Positions 1 through 6,774 are shown, numbered from the stretch's first letter. The stretch: DNA of 11,077 nt from Bacillota bacterium (GCA_030526765.1 JAUNCB010000017.1:1-11077); one strand, 5' to 3'. Notes: generated by a model not told the origin, from the sequence alone. Numbers and translations: made by a program.

Positions 1-124
1 CTCCTTTTTTGCGCTATATTTGGAAGGATGGAGAGGTGGCTTTTCTGCAGGCGGAAATAAGGAAAAGGAAAGTGTGGGCAAAGTGCATAAAAAAATGTGA
101 AAAAACTATGCAAATCAAACTAAT
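1..124. other. left edge: no gene that can be assigned
   Basis: Three + strand frames are open from the edge and stop at 58-60, 98-100 and 171-173. Any of the first two could be the 3' end of a gene that begins outside the window. None gives a recognisable protein motif. The frame that stops at 171-173 runs through the terminator hairpin that follows, so it is the least likely. The stretch up to the hairpin is A-rich. I cannot assign a product. Confidence 0.3.
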
Positions 125-182
125 CTCATTGAGTATATTACAGGAAAAGGGGCAGAAATACTCAATGGGGTAATTTTTTTTT
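125..182 (+). terminator. rho-independent terminator of an upstream transcript
   Basis: A 12-base-pair stem (125-136 with 158-169, including ATTGAGTAT/ATACTCAAT and one G-T pair) encloses a 21-base loop and is followed closely by nine T residues at 174-182. The loop is larger than usual, but stem plus T-run is the classic layout. It ends whatever transcript enters from the left and separates it from the gene at 261. Confidence 0.7.
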
Positions 183-254
183 GTCTGAAAAAATGATATG
201 AATAGGGTAAGAGTTGAAAGAGAACGGAAAAAGAGAAGAACAGACAGGTGGTGA
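183..254 (+). other. leader region of the first gene, promoter not clear
   Basis: This purine-rich stretch lies between the terminator and the first gene. A TTGTCT at 181-186 is a possible -35, but the best hexamer at normal spacing (TAGGGT, 203-208) matches the -10 consensus poorly. No operator or riboswitch-like fold was seen. A promoter must lie near here if the terminator is efficient, yet I cannot place it with confidence. Confidence 0.25.
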
Positions 255-260
255 TTGGCA

Positions 261-614
261 GTGAAAGGAATCTTGTTAAGACACCTGCTGGATCATTCCG
301 ATGAAAAGGGGTTTCGGTTTTCCATTGAATGCGGAGAATGCGGCCGCAAATGGACGAGCAGAAAATATCCCTTCTCAAAGGCAGATATCGAAGCACCGAC
401 CAAGGAAAAGAAAATCATATATTCCATTCTTTATGAAAGGGAAAAAAAGACCGCTGTGGCACGGGTGATCAAAGAGGCGGAATTTGAATTCAATCTCTGC
501 CCTGTCTGTGGGAAGCTGGTCTGCAATCATTGCTTTCGTATCTGTGAGGACCTTGATATGTGCAGCAAATGTGCAGCACTGTTAAAGGAGAAGGGAGAAC
601 AGGTCGTTGGATGA
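261..614 (+). CDS. small cysteine-rich zinc-binding protein of unknown function
   Basis: Predicted 117-residue soluble protein, product unknown. Nine cysteines are arranged as CGEC near residues 24-27, and then CPVC (80-83), C88, CNHC (88-91), C95 and CSKC (101-104). This is typical of zinc ribbons or a treble-clef/RING-like double zinc site. The middle (about 40-75) is charged and likely helical. There is no signal peptide or membrane segment, so it is probably cytoplasmic. I chose GTG at 261 because AGGTGG at 246-251 lies nine bases upstream; the in-frame TTG at 255 would leave only three. It is followed after 62 bases by the AIM24 gene with no terminator between, so the two are probably co-transcribed. 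Zinc binding is inferred from the cysteine pattern; the biological role is not known. Confidence 0.75.
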   Translation: MKGILLRHLLDHSDEKGFRFSIECGECGRKWTSRKYPFSKADIEAPTKEKKIIYSILYEREKKTAVARVIKEAEFEFNLCPVCGKLVCNHCFRICEDLDMCSKCAALLKEKGEQVVG

Positions 615-682
615 TTCAAAGCATCAGAAGAAAGCCTTGGTAATGAGGGAAGATAAAATAAGGATGAAAAGGAGGAATGAGT

Positions 683-1363
683 ATGAGGTATGCGATTGAA
701 GGAGGATCATTGCCTGCGGTTATGATTCATCTGGAAGCAGGAGAAACCATCGTCAGTGAAGTGGGGGGACGTATCTGGACAAAGGGCCCCATTGAGCTGG
801 AAACGAAAGCGGAAGGCGGTTTGGGCAGAAGCCTGGGGCGTATGTTTTCCGGAGAAAGTTTATTTATGAGCAGATACACAGCAAAGGGACCTGCGGAAAT
901 TGCATTTGCAGCCTCCTTTGCAGGACGGATCATAGCCAGAGAGCTGGCTGAGGGCGAAAGTCTGATCTGTCAGAAAACCGCATTCCTGTGCGCAACGGCA
1001 GGGGTGGACATGAAAATCCATTTCCAGAAAAAGCTGGGTGCCGGCTTCATGGGCGGCGAAGGCTTTATCATGCAGAAGGTCACAGGGCCGGGTATTGTAT
1101 TCGTAGAAATTGACGGCTACTGCAAGGAATATGATCTGGCGGCAGGAGAAGAGATCGTCTGTGATACAGGGGTACTGGCAATGATGGATGCAACCTGTAC
1201 CATGGATATTCGTGTGGTAAAGGGTCTGAAGAATAAATTCATGGGGGATGAAGGCTTTGTGGATACAGTGGTTTCCGGACCCGGCAAGGTTTATCTGCAG
1301 ACCATGACGATTCCGAAGCTGGCAGGTATGATGATTCCGTATCTGCCCATAGGAAAAGGATAA
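683..1363 (+). CDS. AIM24 / TIGR00266 family protein
   Basis: 226-residue protein of the AIM24 (TIGR00266) family, whose members form a compact beta-rich fold and whose bacterial role is not established. Three internal repeats can be read: around residues 51-75, 118-143 and 182-207. The last two share the pattern FMGxEGFxxxxVxGPGxV. The length matches the usual 220-250 residues. There is no signal peptide or clear membrane helix, so it is probably cytoplasmic or peripheral to the membrane. ATG 683 is chosen over the in-frame ATG 677 because AAGGAGG at 669-675 leaves 7 bases to 683 but only one to 677. It lies between a zinc-binding protein and a lipoprotein gene on the same strand. Family assignment is firm; function is open. 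The yeast namesake is a mitochondrial inner-membrane protein, which says little about this one. Confidence 0.88.
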   Translation: MRYAIEGGSLPAVMIHLEAGETIVSEVGGRIWTKGPIELETKAEGGLGRSLGRMFSGESLFMSRYTAKGPAEIAFAASFAGRIIARELAEGESLICQKTAFLCATAGVDMKIHFQKKLGAGFMGGEGFIMQKVTGPGIVFVEIDGYCKEYDLAAGEEIVCDTGVLAMMDATCTMDIRVVKGLKNKFMGDEGFVDTVVSGPGKVYLQTMTIPKLAGMMIPYLPIGKG

Positions 1364-1367
1364 CAAA

Positions 1368-1431
1368 CTCCCTTAACCATAGCGCCTGCGGCTGACTTTT
1401 TCGGAAGGCGGCCCGACAGGCGCCAAGGGAG
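1368..1431 (+). repeat. nested inverted repeat between AIM24 and lipoprotein genes
   Basis: Two perfect 7-base arms are nested: CTCCCTT (1368-1374) with AAGGGAG (1425-1431) outside, and GCGCCTG (1382-1388) with CAGGCGC (1417-1423) inside, around a 28-base G/C-rich loop. The left side has a seven-base spacer between arms, the right only one base. No T-run follows, so it is not a standard terminator. It starts four bases after the upstream stop and ends 22 bases before the next Shine-Dalgarno. It could be an RNA structure for processing or stability, or a small palindromic repeat. Confidence 0.6.
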
Positions 1432-1466
1432 AAGGATAGGGTAAGTTCTGAGAGGAGGGTATTTTT

Positions 1467-2345
1467 ATGAAGAAATGGAAAAAAATGATGGCAATTCTGG
1501 TAACAATGGTAATGGCAGTTTCCATGGCAGCCTGCGGCGGCGGTGGCGGCGGAGAAGCGCCGGAAGAAAAAGCACTGACCAGCGGACATTATCTGCTGTA
1601 TAGCCTGTACGACGAGGCGGATGATATAACTCTGGATCGGGAATTTCTGATTATGGCAGAACTGGCGGAATCCTACCTGACCCTTCATGGGGACGGCACC
1701 GGTGATCTGTATCTGGAAGGGCAGGCCGTGGAAAAAATGACTGTGGATGAAGAAAACGGTTTCCTGACCTATGATGATGATTCTGCGATGCCCATGGAGA
1801 TCAATGGGGAAGAAGTGATTGTGACCATGGATGACGGGGTATCCTGCATGATCTGGACCTTTGTAAAAGAAGAGGGTGAGACTGCAGGCGGAGACGCAGG
1901 CGGCACAGCAGCGGCTTCCGGCGAAATGGCAGTGCTGGACTACAGCGAGGACGGCGAAGTATTCTTTGAATATCCTTCCGATACATTTGCATTTGAGCAT
2001 AAATATGGTCTGGATTATCTGAATGCTGCGGATGGCTCTGTAAGCATCTCCTTTGTGGCAGACTGGGATATGGAAGAATATGCGGCAACAATGGAAGGGT
2101 ATCAGGTTTATGTGAATGAAAACGGCGGGATCTATGAAGAAGGGCTTTCCTACGGCGGCTATGAAGCAGTTCGTGTAACATATGAAAGTGTATTCAGCGT
2201 AGATCAGTATACCTATATCTTCTTCGGTGAAGGCGCAGGTAAATATGTAGGCATCTCTGCTTGTGCATCTGCAGATGAACAGGCAGGATTGGATGCAAAT
2301 GCAGCGCAGATCGATGCGATCCTGAACTCTGTATCTCTGGGCTAA
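1467..2345 (+). CDS. two-domain lipoprotein of unknown function
   Basis: 292-residue predicted lipoprotein. Residues 1-22 form a signal peptide (lysine-rich start, then a hydrophobic stretch) ending in the lipobox MAAC, so Cys23 should be lipidated and the protein anchored outside the membrane. A Gly6 run follows the cysteine. An N-terminal domain (about 35-135) resembles the small beta-rich domains common in clostridial lipoproteins, with repeated DGxxx turns. A Gly/Ala/Thr-rich linker (about 137-152) leads to a second domain (about 155-290) with a Tyr/Phe-rich beta pattern and a C-terminal helix ending in ILNSV, reminiscent of PsbP-like folds. That comparison is by eye only. The whole chain is very acidic. 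AGGAGGG at 1453-1459 is seven bases before ATG 1467. No enzyme motif is visible; a binding or sensing role is possible but unproven. Confidence 0.8.
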   Translation: MKKWKKMMAILVTMVMAVSMAACGGGGGGEAPEEKALTSGHYLLYSLYDEADDITLDREFLIMAELAESYLTLHGDGTGDLYLEGQAVEKMTVDEENGFLTYDDDSAMPMEINGEEVIVTMDDGVSCMIWTFVKEEGETAGGDAGGTAAASGEMAVLDYSEDGEVFFEYPSDTFAFEHKYGLDYLNAADGSVSISFVADWDMEEYAATMEGYQVYVNENGGIYEEGLSYGGYEAVRVTYESVFSVDQYTYIFFGEGAGKYVGISACASADEQAGLDANAAQIDAILNSVSLG

Positions 2346-2402
2346 GCGTAAAACAGGATAAGGGGATTTATGGGAAGAGGATAAATATTACGGCGGAATA
2401 AA

Positions 2403-2440
2403 ACGGGGGCGGGCGTCAGATCGGCCGCCCCTTTCCCCGT
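2403..2440 (+). repeat. G/C-rich hairpin with two exclusive pairings before DUF4428 gene
   Basis: ACGGGG (2403-2408) can pair with CCCCGT (2435-2440), together with GGGCG (2411-2415) and CGCCC (2426-2430). Alternatively GGGGCGG (2406-2412) can pair with CCGCCCC (2425-2431) as a simple seven-base stem followed by TTT. The two folds share bases and exclude each other. The T-run is too short for a strong terminator. It ends six bases before the Shine-Dalgarno of the next gene, so it could limit read-through or translation. Confidence 0.5.
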
Positions 2441-2462
2441 AACATAAGGGAGGAGGATGGTT

Positions 2463-3236
2463 ATGGGATTATTCGGTAAATTATTTGAAAAGAAAGAATG
2501 TGCCATCTGCGGCGGCGAAATTGGCTTGCTGGGGAATCGGAAGCTGGAAGACGGCAATATGTGTAAGGAATGTGCGAAAAAGCTGTCCCCCTGGTTTACA
2601 GACAGAAAGGAAAGCACCGTTGCAGAGATCGAAGAGCAGCTGGCTTACAGAGAAGCGAATCGGGAAAGAGTGGAAGCCTTTCAGGTGACACGGATTCTGG
2701 GGGAAGATAAAAAGATCTATCTGGATGAGGATAAAATGCAGTTCTTTGTAAGCGGAGAGCGGAACTGGAAGGAAGAAAATCCCGATATTCTGGATTTCAC
2801 ACAGGTTACAGGGGTGGATCTGGATACCTCTGAAAGACATACCGAAGAAAAGAGACAGACACCTGACGGCGAATGGGTAAGCTATAACCCGCCCCGTTAT
2901 ACCTATTATTATGATTTTGATATTGCCATCATGGTAAATCATCCTTATTTTGAATGTATGAAATTCCAGCTGAACCGTTCCTCTGTTACCATTGAGGAAA
3001 GCGGCAGAAGGGGCTTTTTTGGCGGCGGGCATACGGATCATCCCCGTATTCGGGAATATGAAGAGCTGGGGTATGAGATCAAGCGGGTGCTGACGGAAGC
3101 TCGTCAGACGGGAAGAGAGGCTGCGGCGGCGGCAGCAGCACCGAAACAGGCAATGACCTGTCCCTGGTGTGGGGCGACAACAACGGCCAATGCAAATGGC
3201 TGCTGTGAATACTGCGGCGGCTCCCTGCAAAACTGA
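2463..3236 (+). CDS. DUF4428 domain protein with N- and C-terminal zinc ribbons
   Basis: 257-residue protein. The start MGLFGKLF and the CAIC (13-16) ... CKEC (34-37) knuckles match the DUF4428 zinc-ribbon domain. A charged helix (about 50-72) leads into a beta-rich central domain (about 74-215) with alternating aromatic strands such as YTYYYDFDI, which looks PH-like, though I judge that by pattern only. A seven-alanine linker (220-226) precedes a second zinc ribbon, CPWC (233-236) with CEYC (248-251). There is no signal peptide or membrane helix, so it is predicted to be cytoplasmic. The run AGGGAGGAGG at 2447-2456 abuts ATG 2457 with no spacing but lies six bases before ATG 2463, so the latter is chosen. 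It is the last gene before a strong terminator. DUF4428 proteins have no agreed function. Confidence 0.82.
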   Translation: MGLFGKLFEKKECAICGGEIGLLGNRKLEDGNMCKECAKKLSPWFTDRKESTVAEIEEQLAYREANRERVEAFQVTRILGEDKKIYLDEDKMQFFVSGERNWKEENPDILDFTQVTGVDLDTSERHTEEKRQTPDGEWVSYNPPRYTYYYDFDIAIMVNHPYFECMKFQLNRSSVTIEESGRRGFFGGGHTDHPRIREYEELGYEIKRVLTEARQTGREAAAAAAAPKQAMTCPWCGATTTANANGCCEYCGGSLQN

Positions 3237-3286
3237 CGGCGGAGAGAAAAAGGGGCGTTCCGGGAAAGAACGATACAGAAACGGAG

Positions 3287-3310
3287 AAGGCGAGCGGGAC
3301 TCGCCTTTTT
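3287..3310 (+). terminator. terminator of the zinc-ribbon/AIM24 gene run
   Basis: AAGGCGAG (3287-3294) pairs with CTCGCCTT (3300-3307) over a five-base loop CGGGA, and the T-run reaches 3310. Extra A/G to T pairs can lengthen the stem outward. It lies about 50 bases after the DUF4428 stop codon and closes that transcription unit. Confidence 0.85.
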
Positions 3311-3433
3311 CTGCTTTTTGCCTGCGGAGGTACGGGCAGATTTTTCCCCTCAGAAGGAAGCGGGAACAGGGTGGATTCTTTTTTCATCTTAGGGGATATG
3401 CTGTTTTTGTGGAGAAAATAATAGGGAGAACGC

Positions 3434-3462
3434 TTGACAGGGGAGTTTCGTTTTTCTATACT
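3434..3462 (+). promoter_or_regulatory. sigma-A promoter of the FUSC-HAD / tcdA unit
   Basis: A perfect -35 TTGACA (3434-3439) and a -10 TATACT (3457-3462, one mismatch) are separated by exactly 17 bases. Transcription should begin near 3469, about 40 bases before the start codon at 3509. This also shows that a longer reading frame beginning with TTG at 3434 is not the real protein start. Confidence 0.85.
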
Positions 3463-3508
3463 TTGCAATGAAAGAAATGAAAAGCGGAGCGAAGAAAGGA
3501 GGCGGCCT

Positions 3509-4888
3509 ATGACGACACAGTTACCCAGAGTTGGGATGCGTCTGATCAAGACATCTCTGGCGGTGCTGGGCTGCTTTATCATACATTTTCTGAGAAATGA
3601 ACATGGCGTACCTGTCTTTTCTACCATTGCGGCGCTGATGTGTATGCAGACGCAGGTGGAAAACAGCATTCAGTCTGCCTTTAACCGTATCGTCGGTACG
3701 GTGATCGGGGCGTTGTTTGCCCTGCCTGTGGTAGCCCTGATGCAGGAAATCCCCTGGGAATTTCGCATCTTTCGCTATGTGCTGGTGGCAGCGGCTCTGA
3801 TCCCTGTCATGTATACAACGGTGGCGCTGAAAAGAAGAGGTGCGGCGGATATTGCGGGGATGGTGCTTCTGAGCGTATGCCTTTCCAACGGAGGGCAGCC
3901 GCCCCATGTGGATGCCATCAACCGCTCTCTGGAAACCATCATCGGGATTCTGGTTTCGCTGGGGGTAAACAGCGTACAGCTGCCCAGAAAAAGAACGGAG
4001 AAATATCTTTTTGTGGCAAGCTTTGACGGCGCATTATATGATCGGAAAAACGGCATTACACCCTATGTGCAGTTTGAAATGAATCAGATGCTGCGCAAGG
4101 GGCTGCCCTTTACCATTGCCACAGAGCGCACCCCTGCCTTTCTGATGTCTGAGATGAAGGGGCTGAATGTGCATCTGCCTGTGGTTGCCATGGACGGTGC
4201 GGTGCTTTATGATATGAAGGATAAGCGTTATCTGATCACCAACGGGCTGCGCAGAGAACTGGCGGATGCCATCTGTCAGCGGGCGGACAGCCGTGGCTTT
4301 CATTATTTCCGCAATGTGGTATGGCAGAATGTGCTGCTGATTTTTTATAACGATTTTGCGAATTTTAAAAGTGAGGCGGAAAAGGATACCTATCTTTCCA
4401 ACCGCCGTTCTCCCTACCGAAACTATGTGGAGGGAGAGGTGCCGCCCGATGGAAATATCGTATATATCCTTCTGGTGCTGCGGGATGGAGAGGCGGATGC
4501 CTTTGAGGCAGAACTGAGGGAAATGGATACGGAGGGAGAACTGCTTTTCCTGCGGGATAAGGAGGAAACCCATGAAGGCTACTGCCATTTCAAGATCTAT
4601 CACAAAAATGCGACAAAGGCATATATGCTGGAGCAGCTGATGGAACGTCTGCCCCAGAAGGAATATATTGCCTTCGGCAGCGGTGAAAATGATATTTCCA
4701 TGCTGCGGGATGCTTCCCTTTCCTATGCAACGGCAGAGGCGATACCGGAAGCAAAAGCAGCGGCGGATTACCGGCTGAAGAAGCAGGGTAGCGATCATGT
4801 GATCAGAAAAATACAGGATCTGTATGAGCGGCTGCCCTGGCAGAAACTGCCAAAGAAACTGAGAGAACCGGAAAAACGAAAGGGATAA
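3509..4888 (+). CDS. ArAE/FUSC membrane domain fused to degenerate HAD-like domain
   Basis: 459-residue fusion. Residues 1-160 carry about six membrane helices (near 12-28, 34-50, 60-78, 88-106, 113-127, 142-157) in the pattern of the ArAE/FUSC aromatic-acid exporter family, with the typical sequence RIVGTVIGAL after helix 2. Residues 165-440 look like a Cof-type (class IIB) HAD phosphatase. Key residues are changed: motif I reads SFDGAL instead of DxDGTL, so the nucleophile Asp is Ser171 and the usual Thr is Ala175. Motif II region reads IATER, Lys370 fits motif III, and motif IV reads GSGEND instead of GDxxND, keeping only Asp395. Normal phosphatase chemistry therefore seems unlikely; ligand sensing is a possible alternative. 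AAAGGAGG at 3495-3502 is six bases before ATG 3509. The stop lies four bases before the tcdA-like start. Substrate unknown. Confidence 0.85.
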   Translation: MTTQLPRVGMRLIKTSLAVLGCFIIHFLRNEHGVPVFSTIAALMCMQTQVENSIQSAFNRIVGTVIGALFALPVVALMQEIPWEFRIFRYVLVAAALIPVMYTTVALKRRGAADIAGMVLLSVCLSNGGQPPHVDAINRSLETIIGILVSLGVNSVQLPRKRTEKYLFVASFDGALYDRKNGITPYVQFEMNQMLRKGLPFTIATERTPAFLMSEMKGLNVHLPVVAMDGAVLYDMKDKRYLITNGLRRELADAICQRADSRGFHYFRNVVWQNVLLIFYNDFANFKSEAEKDTYLSNRRSPYRNYVEGEVPPDGNIVYILLVLRDGEADAFEAELREMDTEGELLFLRDKEETHEGYCHFKIYHKNATKAYMLEQLMERLPQKEYIAFGSGENDISMLRDASLSYATAEAIPEAKAAADYRLKKQGSDHVIRKIQDLYERLPWQKLPKKLREPEKRKG

Positions 4889-4892
4889 TGCC

Positions 4893-5612
4893 ATGGAGGA
4901 GATGCATATTTTTTCAAGAGCAGAGCTGCTGCTGGGAAAAGAAAAACTGAAACGGCTCAGAGATGCCCGTGTGGCGGTGTTCGGCATTGGCGGCGTAGGC
5001 TCCTTTGCAGCAGAGGCACTGGCAAGGGGCGGCATCGGGCACATTGCGCTGATCGATGGGGATGTGGTCAGTCTGACCAATATCAACCGTCAGCTCATTG
5101 CCACCCATAAAACCATCGGCAGAGAGAAAACAGCGGTGATGGCAGAACGGATCCATGATATCTGTCCGGAAACAGAGGTGCTGACCTACCCTGTGGTATA
5201 TGGCGGAGAAAACAGGGATCTGATCGATTTTGCCTCTTATGATTATATTGTGGATGCCATTGATATGGTTTCCTCCAAGCTGCTTCTGATCGAGGAGGCG
5301 AAAAAAGCGGGAACGGAGATCATCAGCTGTATGGGCACAGGCAATAAATTTGATCCGACACGGTTTGAGGTGGCGGATATTTCCAAAACCAGTGTTTGTC
5401 CGCTGGCGAAGGTGATGCGTAAGGAACTGAAGGAGCGGGGGATTCGTGGGGTAAAGGTGGTTTATTCCAAAGAGATCCCCGTAAAGCCTGCTGATTCACA
5501 GGAAACAGGCAGACGGCAGACACCCGGCAGCCTTTCCTTTGTGCCGCCGGCAGCGGGGCTGCTTCTGGCGGGAGAAGTGATCCGCCATATTGCAGGCATT
5601 ACAATGGAATAA
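4893..5612 (+). CDS. tcdA: tRNA threonylcarbamoyladenosine dehydratase (TcdA/CsdL-like)
   Basis: 239-residue ThiF/E1-like enzyme. TcdA uses ATP to cyclise N6-threonylcarbamoyladenosine (t6A37) of ANN-reading tRNAs to ct6A. The start of the protein, HIFSRAELLLGKE, and the Rossmann motif GIGGVG (31-36), Asp55/Asp57, NINRQ (63-67) and DAID (121-124) are typical of the family, as is the SVCPLAK region (167-173). Length is about that of clostridial members. The ATG at 4893 has AAAGGG eight bases upstream (4879-4884); ATG 4902 is a possible alternative. It overlaps nothing but follows the FUSC-HAD stop by four bases, so it should be translated from the same mRNA driven by the promoter at 3434. A terminator follows. 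Other ThiF-family activities (HesA/MoeB) are less likely given the characteristic FSRxELLxG start. Confidence 0.92.
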   Translation: MEEMHIFSRAELLLGKEKLKRLRDARVAVFGIGGVGSFAAEALARGGIGHIALIDGDVVSLTNINRQLIATHKTIGREKTAVMAERIHDICPETEVLTYPVVYGGENRDLIDFASYDYIVDAIDMVSSKLLLIEEAKKAGTEIISCMGTGNKFDPTRFEVADISKTSVCPLAKVMRKELKERGIRGVKVVYSKEIPVKPADSQETGRRQTPGSLSFVPPAAGLLLAGEVIRHIAGITME

Positions 5613-5621
5613 AGAAAATAG

Positions 5622-5653
5622 GCTCAGTCAGAATTCCGGCTGGGCATTTTTTT
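5622..5653 (+). terminator. terminator after tcdA
   Basis: GCTCAGTC (5622-5629) pairs with GGCTGGGC (5638-5645) in an eight-pair stem including two G-T pairs, with an eight-base loop, followed by A and seven T residues (5647-5653). It begins ten bases after the tcdA stop codon. Confidence 0.78.
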
Positions 5654-5705
5654 GTGGGAAAAGGGCTGTAATTCTTATATTTTTCTGAAGAAACGGGCAA
5701 GTGTC

Positions 5706-5734
5706 TTGCCAGAAAAACAGTTTTTCGCTACAAT
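5706..5734 (+). promoter_or_regulatory. sigma-A promoter of the second lipoprotein gene
   Basis: A -35 TTGCCA (5706-5711) and -10 TACAAT (5729-5734), each one mismatch from consensus, are separated by 17 bases. Transcription would start near 5741, about 50 bases before the ATG at 5791. Confidence 0.75.
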
Positions 5735-5790
5735 CAAAGCAGAATAAGAATCTTTGCCGCTTTTCAAATGAGGCAGAGGGGAGGAATCCT

Positions 5791-6663
5791 ATGAAGCATT
5801 GGAAACAGGGAATATTGTCAGGTATACTGCTGCTGGCACTGACGGGCTGCGGTGCGGCGGCTGCGGAAGAGGATGAGATCACTGCGGATGCGGCTGCGGA
5901 ATATGCGGCACAGGCATTGAAAACACTGCAGGAGGCAGACAGCTTTGCGGCGGAGTTTTATGCAGAGGTGGAAATGGAGGATGCCGGCGATTCTGTAACG
6001 GAAGGAACCGTTTCTCTGGTGAAGGAGCCGCTGTTTATGAAGGTGGATATGGATATGTCCTTTGACGGAGCGGAGCAGGAATATGATATGTTTCTGGAGG
6101 AGACCGCGGATGGGGTCAATCAGTATATGAGCTATGACGGCGAGTGGACAGAGATGACCATGACGGAGGAAAACGCACTGGCGGGTGCGCAGCTTTATCA
6201 TACACTGCATAACATGGAGGCAATCTTTACGGCGGCGGAAGGCTGGACGGCGGAAAAGAAGGAGGATACAGTCATTCTGACGGGCGTTATTCCTGAGGAA
6301 GGATTTTATGCTGTGGAGGCATATACCAGATGGTTCCAGCTGGCAGGCATGAGCGGCCTTTCGGAGAAATATTATGAAGGGATCGGAGATGTGCCCGTAA
6401 CGGTGATGCTGGACGGAAAGACAGGGGCACCCTTGTCCTATGCGGTGGATTTGGCGCAGTCTCTGGAAACGATGACCAATCATGTGCTGACAGAGCTGGG
6501 CGGCGGTGTGCTGGAGGAGGCTGTGGAAGTGGAAACCTACAGCATTACCTCTGTGCTGACACAGCTGGGCGGCGTGAAGGCTGAGGAGATCCCTGCAGAG
6601 GCAAAAAGCGATGCATTCAATTATGAAAAAGAGATTTCCCTGCTGGCAATGACGGCAGAATGA
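5791..6663 (+). CDS. lipoprotein of unknown function, LppX/DUF6612-like
   Basis: 290-residue predicted lipoprotein. Residues 1-19 form a short signal peptide (MKHWK start, leucine-rich core) ending in lipobox LTGC, so Cys20 should be lipidated and the mature protein face outside. The mature part is acidic. It starts with an Ala/Glu-rich helix (about 22-50) and then shows alternating beta strands and a final helical segment. This pattern resembles LppX/LolA-like and DUF6612 lipoproteins, which have a half-barrel that can hold hydrophobic ligands; the resemblance is judged by eye and is not proof. AGGGGAGG (5777-5784) is six bases before ATG 5791; reading the frame from 5701 would begin inside the promoter. 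It is monocistronic, with its own promoter and terminator. No catalytic motif is seen. Confidence 0.82.
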   Translation: MKHWKQGILSGILLLALTGCGAAAAEEDEITADAAAEYAAQALKTLQEADSFAAEFYAEVEMEDAGDSVTEGTVSLVKEPLFMKVDMDMSFDGAEQEYDMFLEETADGVNQYMSYDGEWTEMTMTEENALAGAQLYHTLHNMEAIFTAAEGWTAEKKEDTVILTGVIPEEGFYAVEAYTRWFQLAGMSGLSEKYYEGIGDVPVTVMLDGKTGAPLSYAVDLAQSLETMTNHVLTELGGGVLEEAVEVETYSITSVLTQLGGVKAEEIPAEAKSDAFNYEKEISLLAMTAE

Positions 6664-6666
6664 GTA

Positions 6667-6710
6667 AAAACCGTGTTTCGGCTGTCCGAAATGCGGTTTT
6701 CTTCTGTTTT
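6667..6710 (+). terminator. strong terminator after the second lipoprotein gene
   Basis: A 15-pair stem, AAAACCGTGTTTCGG (6667-6681) with CCGAAATGCGGTTTT (6686-6700), closes on a CTGT loop and includes two G-T pairs. The right arm ends in TTTT and continues as CTTCTGTTTT. The A-run on the left means it may also act on the opposite strand. It starts three bases after the stop codon. Confidence 0.85.
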
Positions 6711-6725
6711 ATGGGAAATAGGGCT

Positions 6726-6754
6726 TTTATTTTCTGCGGTGTTCGTGCTATAAT
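6726..6754 (+). promoter_or_regulatory. extended -10 promoter of the ABC-F gene
   Basis: A perfect TATAAT (6749-6754) is preceded by TG one base upstream (6746-6747), an extended -10 element. The -35 at 17-base spacing (TTTATT, 6726-6731) is weak, which is normal for promoters of this kind. Transcription would start near 6761 and give a leader of about 78 bases. Confidence 0.75.
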
Positions 6755-6774
6755 TTAATTTAATGTGTAAAAAA

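Noticed and set aside
115..396. 93-codon minus-strand frame at the left end
   Set aside because: It covers the terminator and the start of the zinc-protein gene, and has no ribosome binding site or known motif.
3169..3471. 100-codon + strand frame between the DUF4428 and FUSC-HAD genes
   Set aside because: It starts inside the DUF4428 gene in another frame and passes through a terminator and the next promoter.
4034..5086. 350-codon minus-strand frame opposite the FUSC-HAD and tcdA genes
   Set aside because: No ribosome binding site or domain pattern, and it spans two real genes and their boundary.
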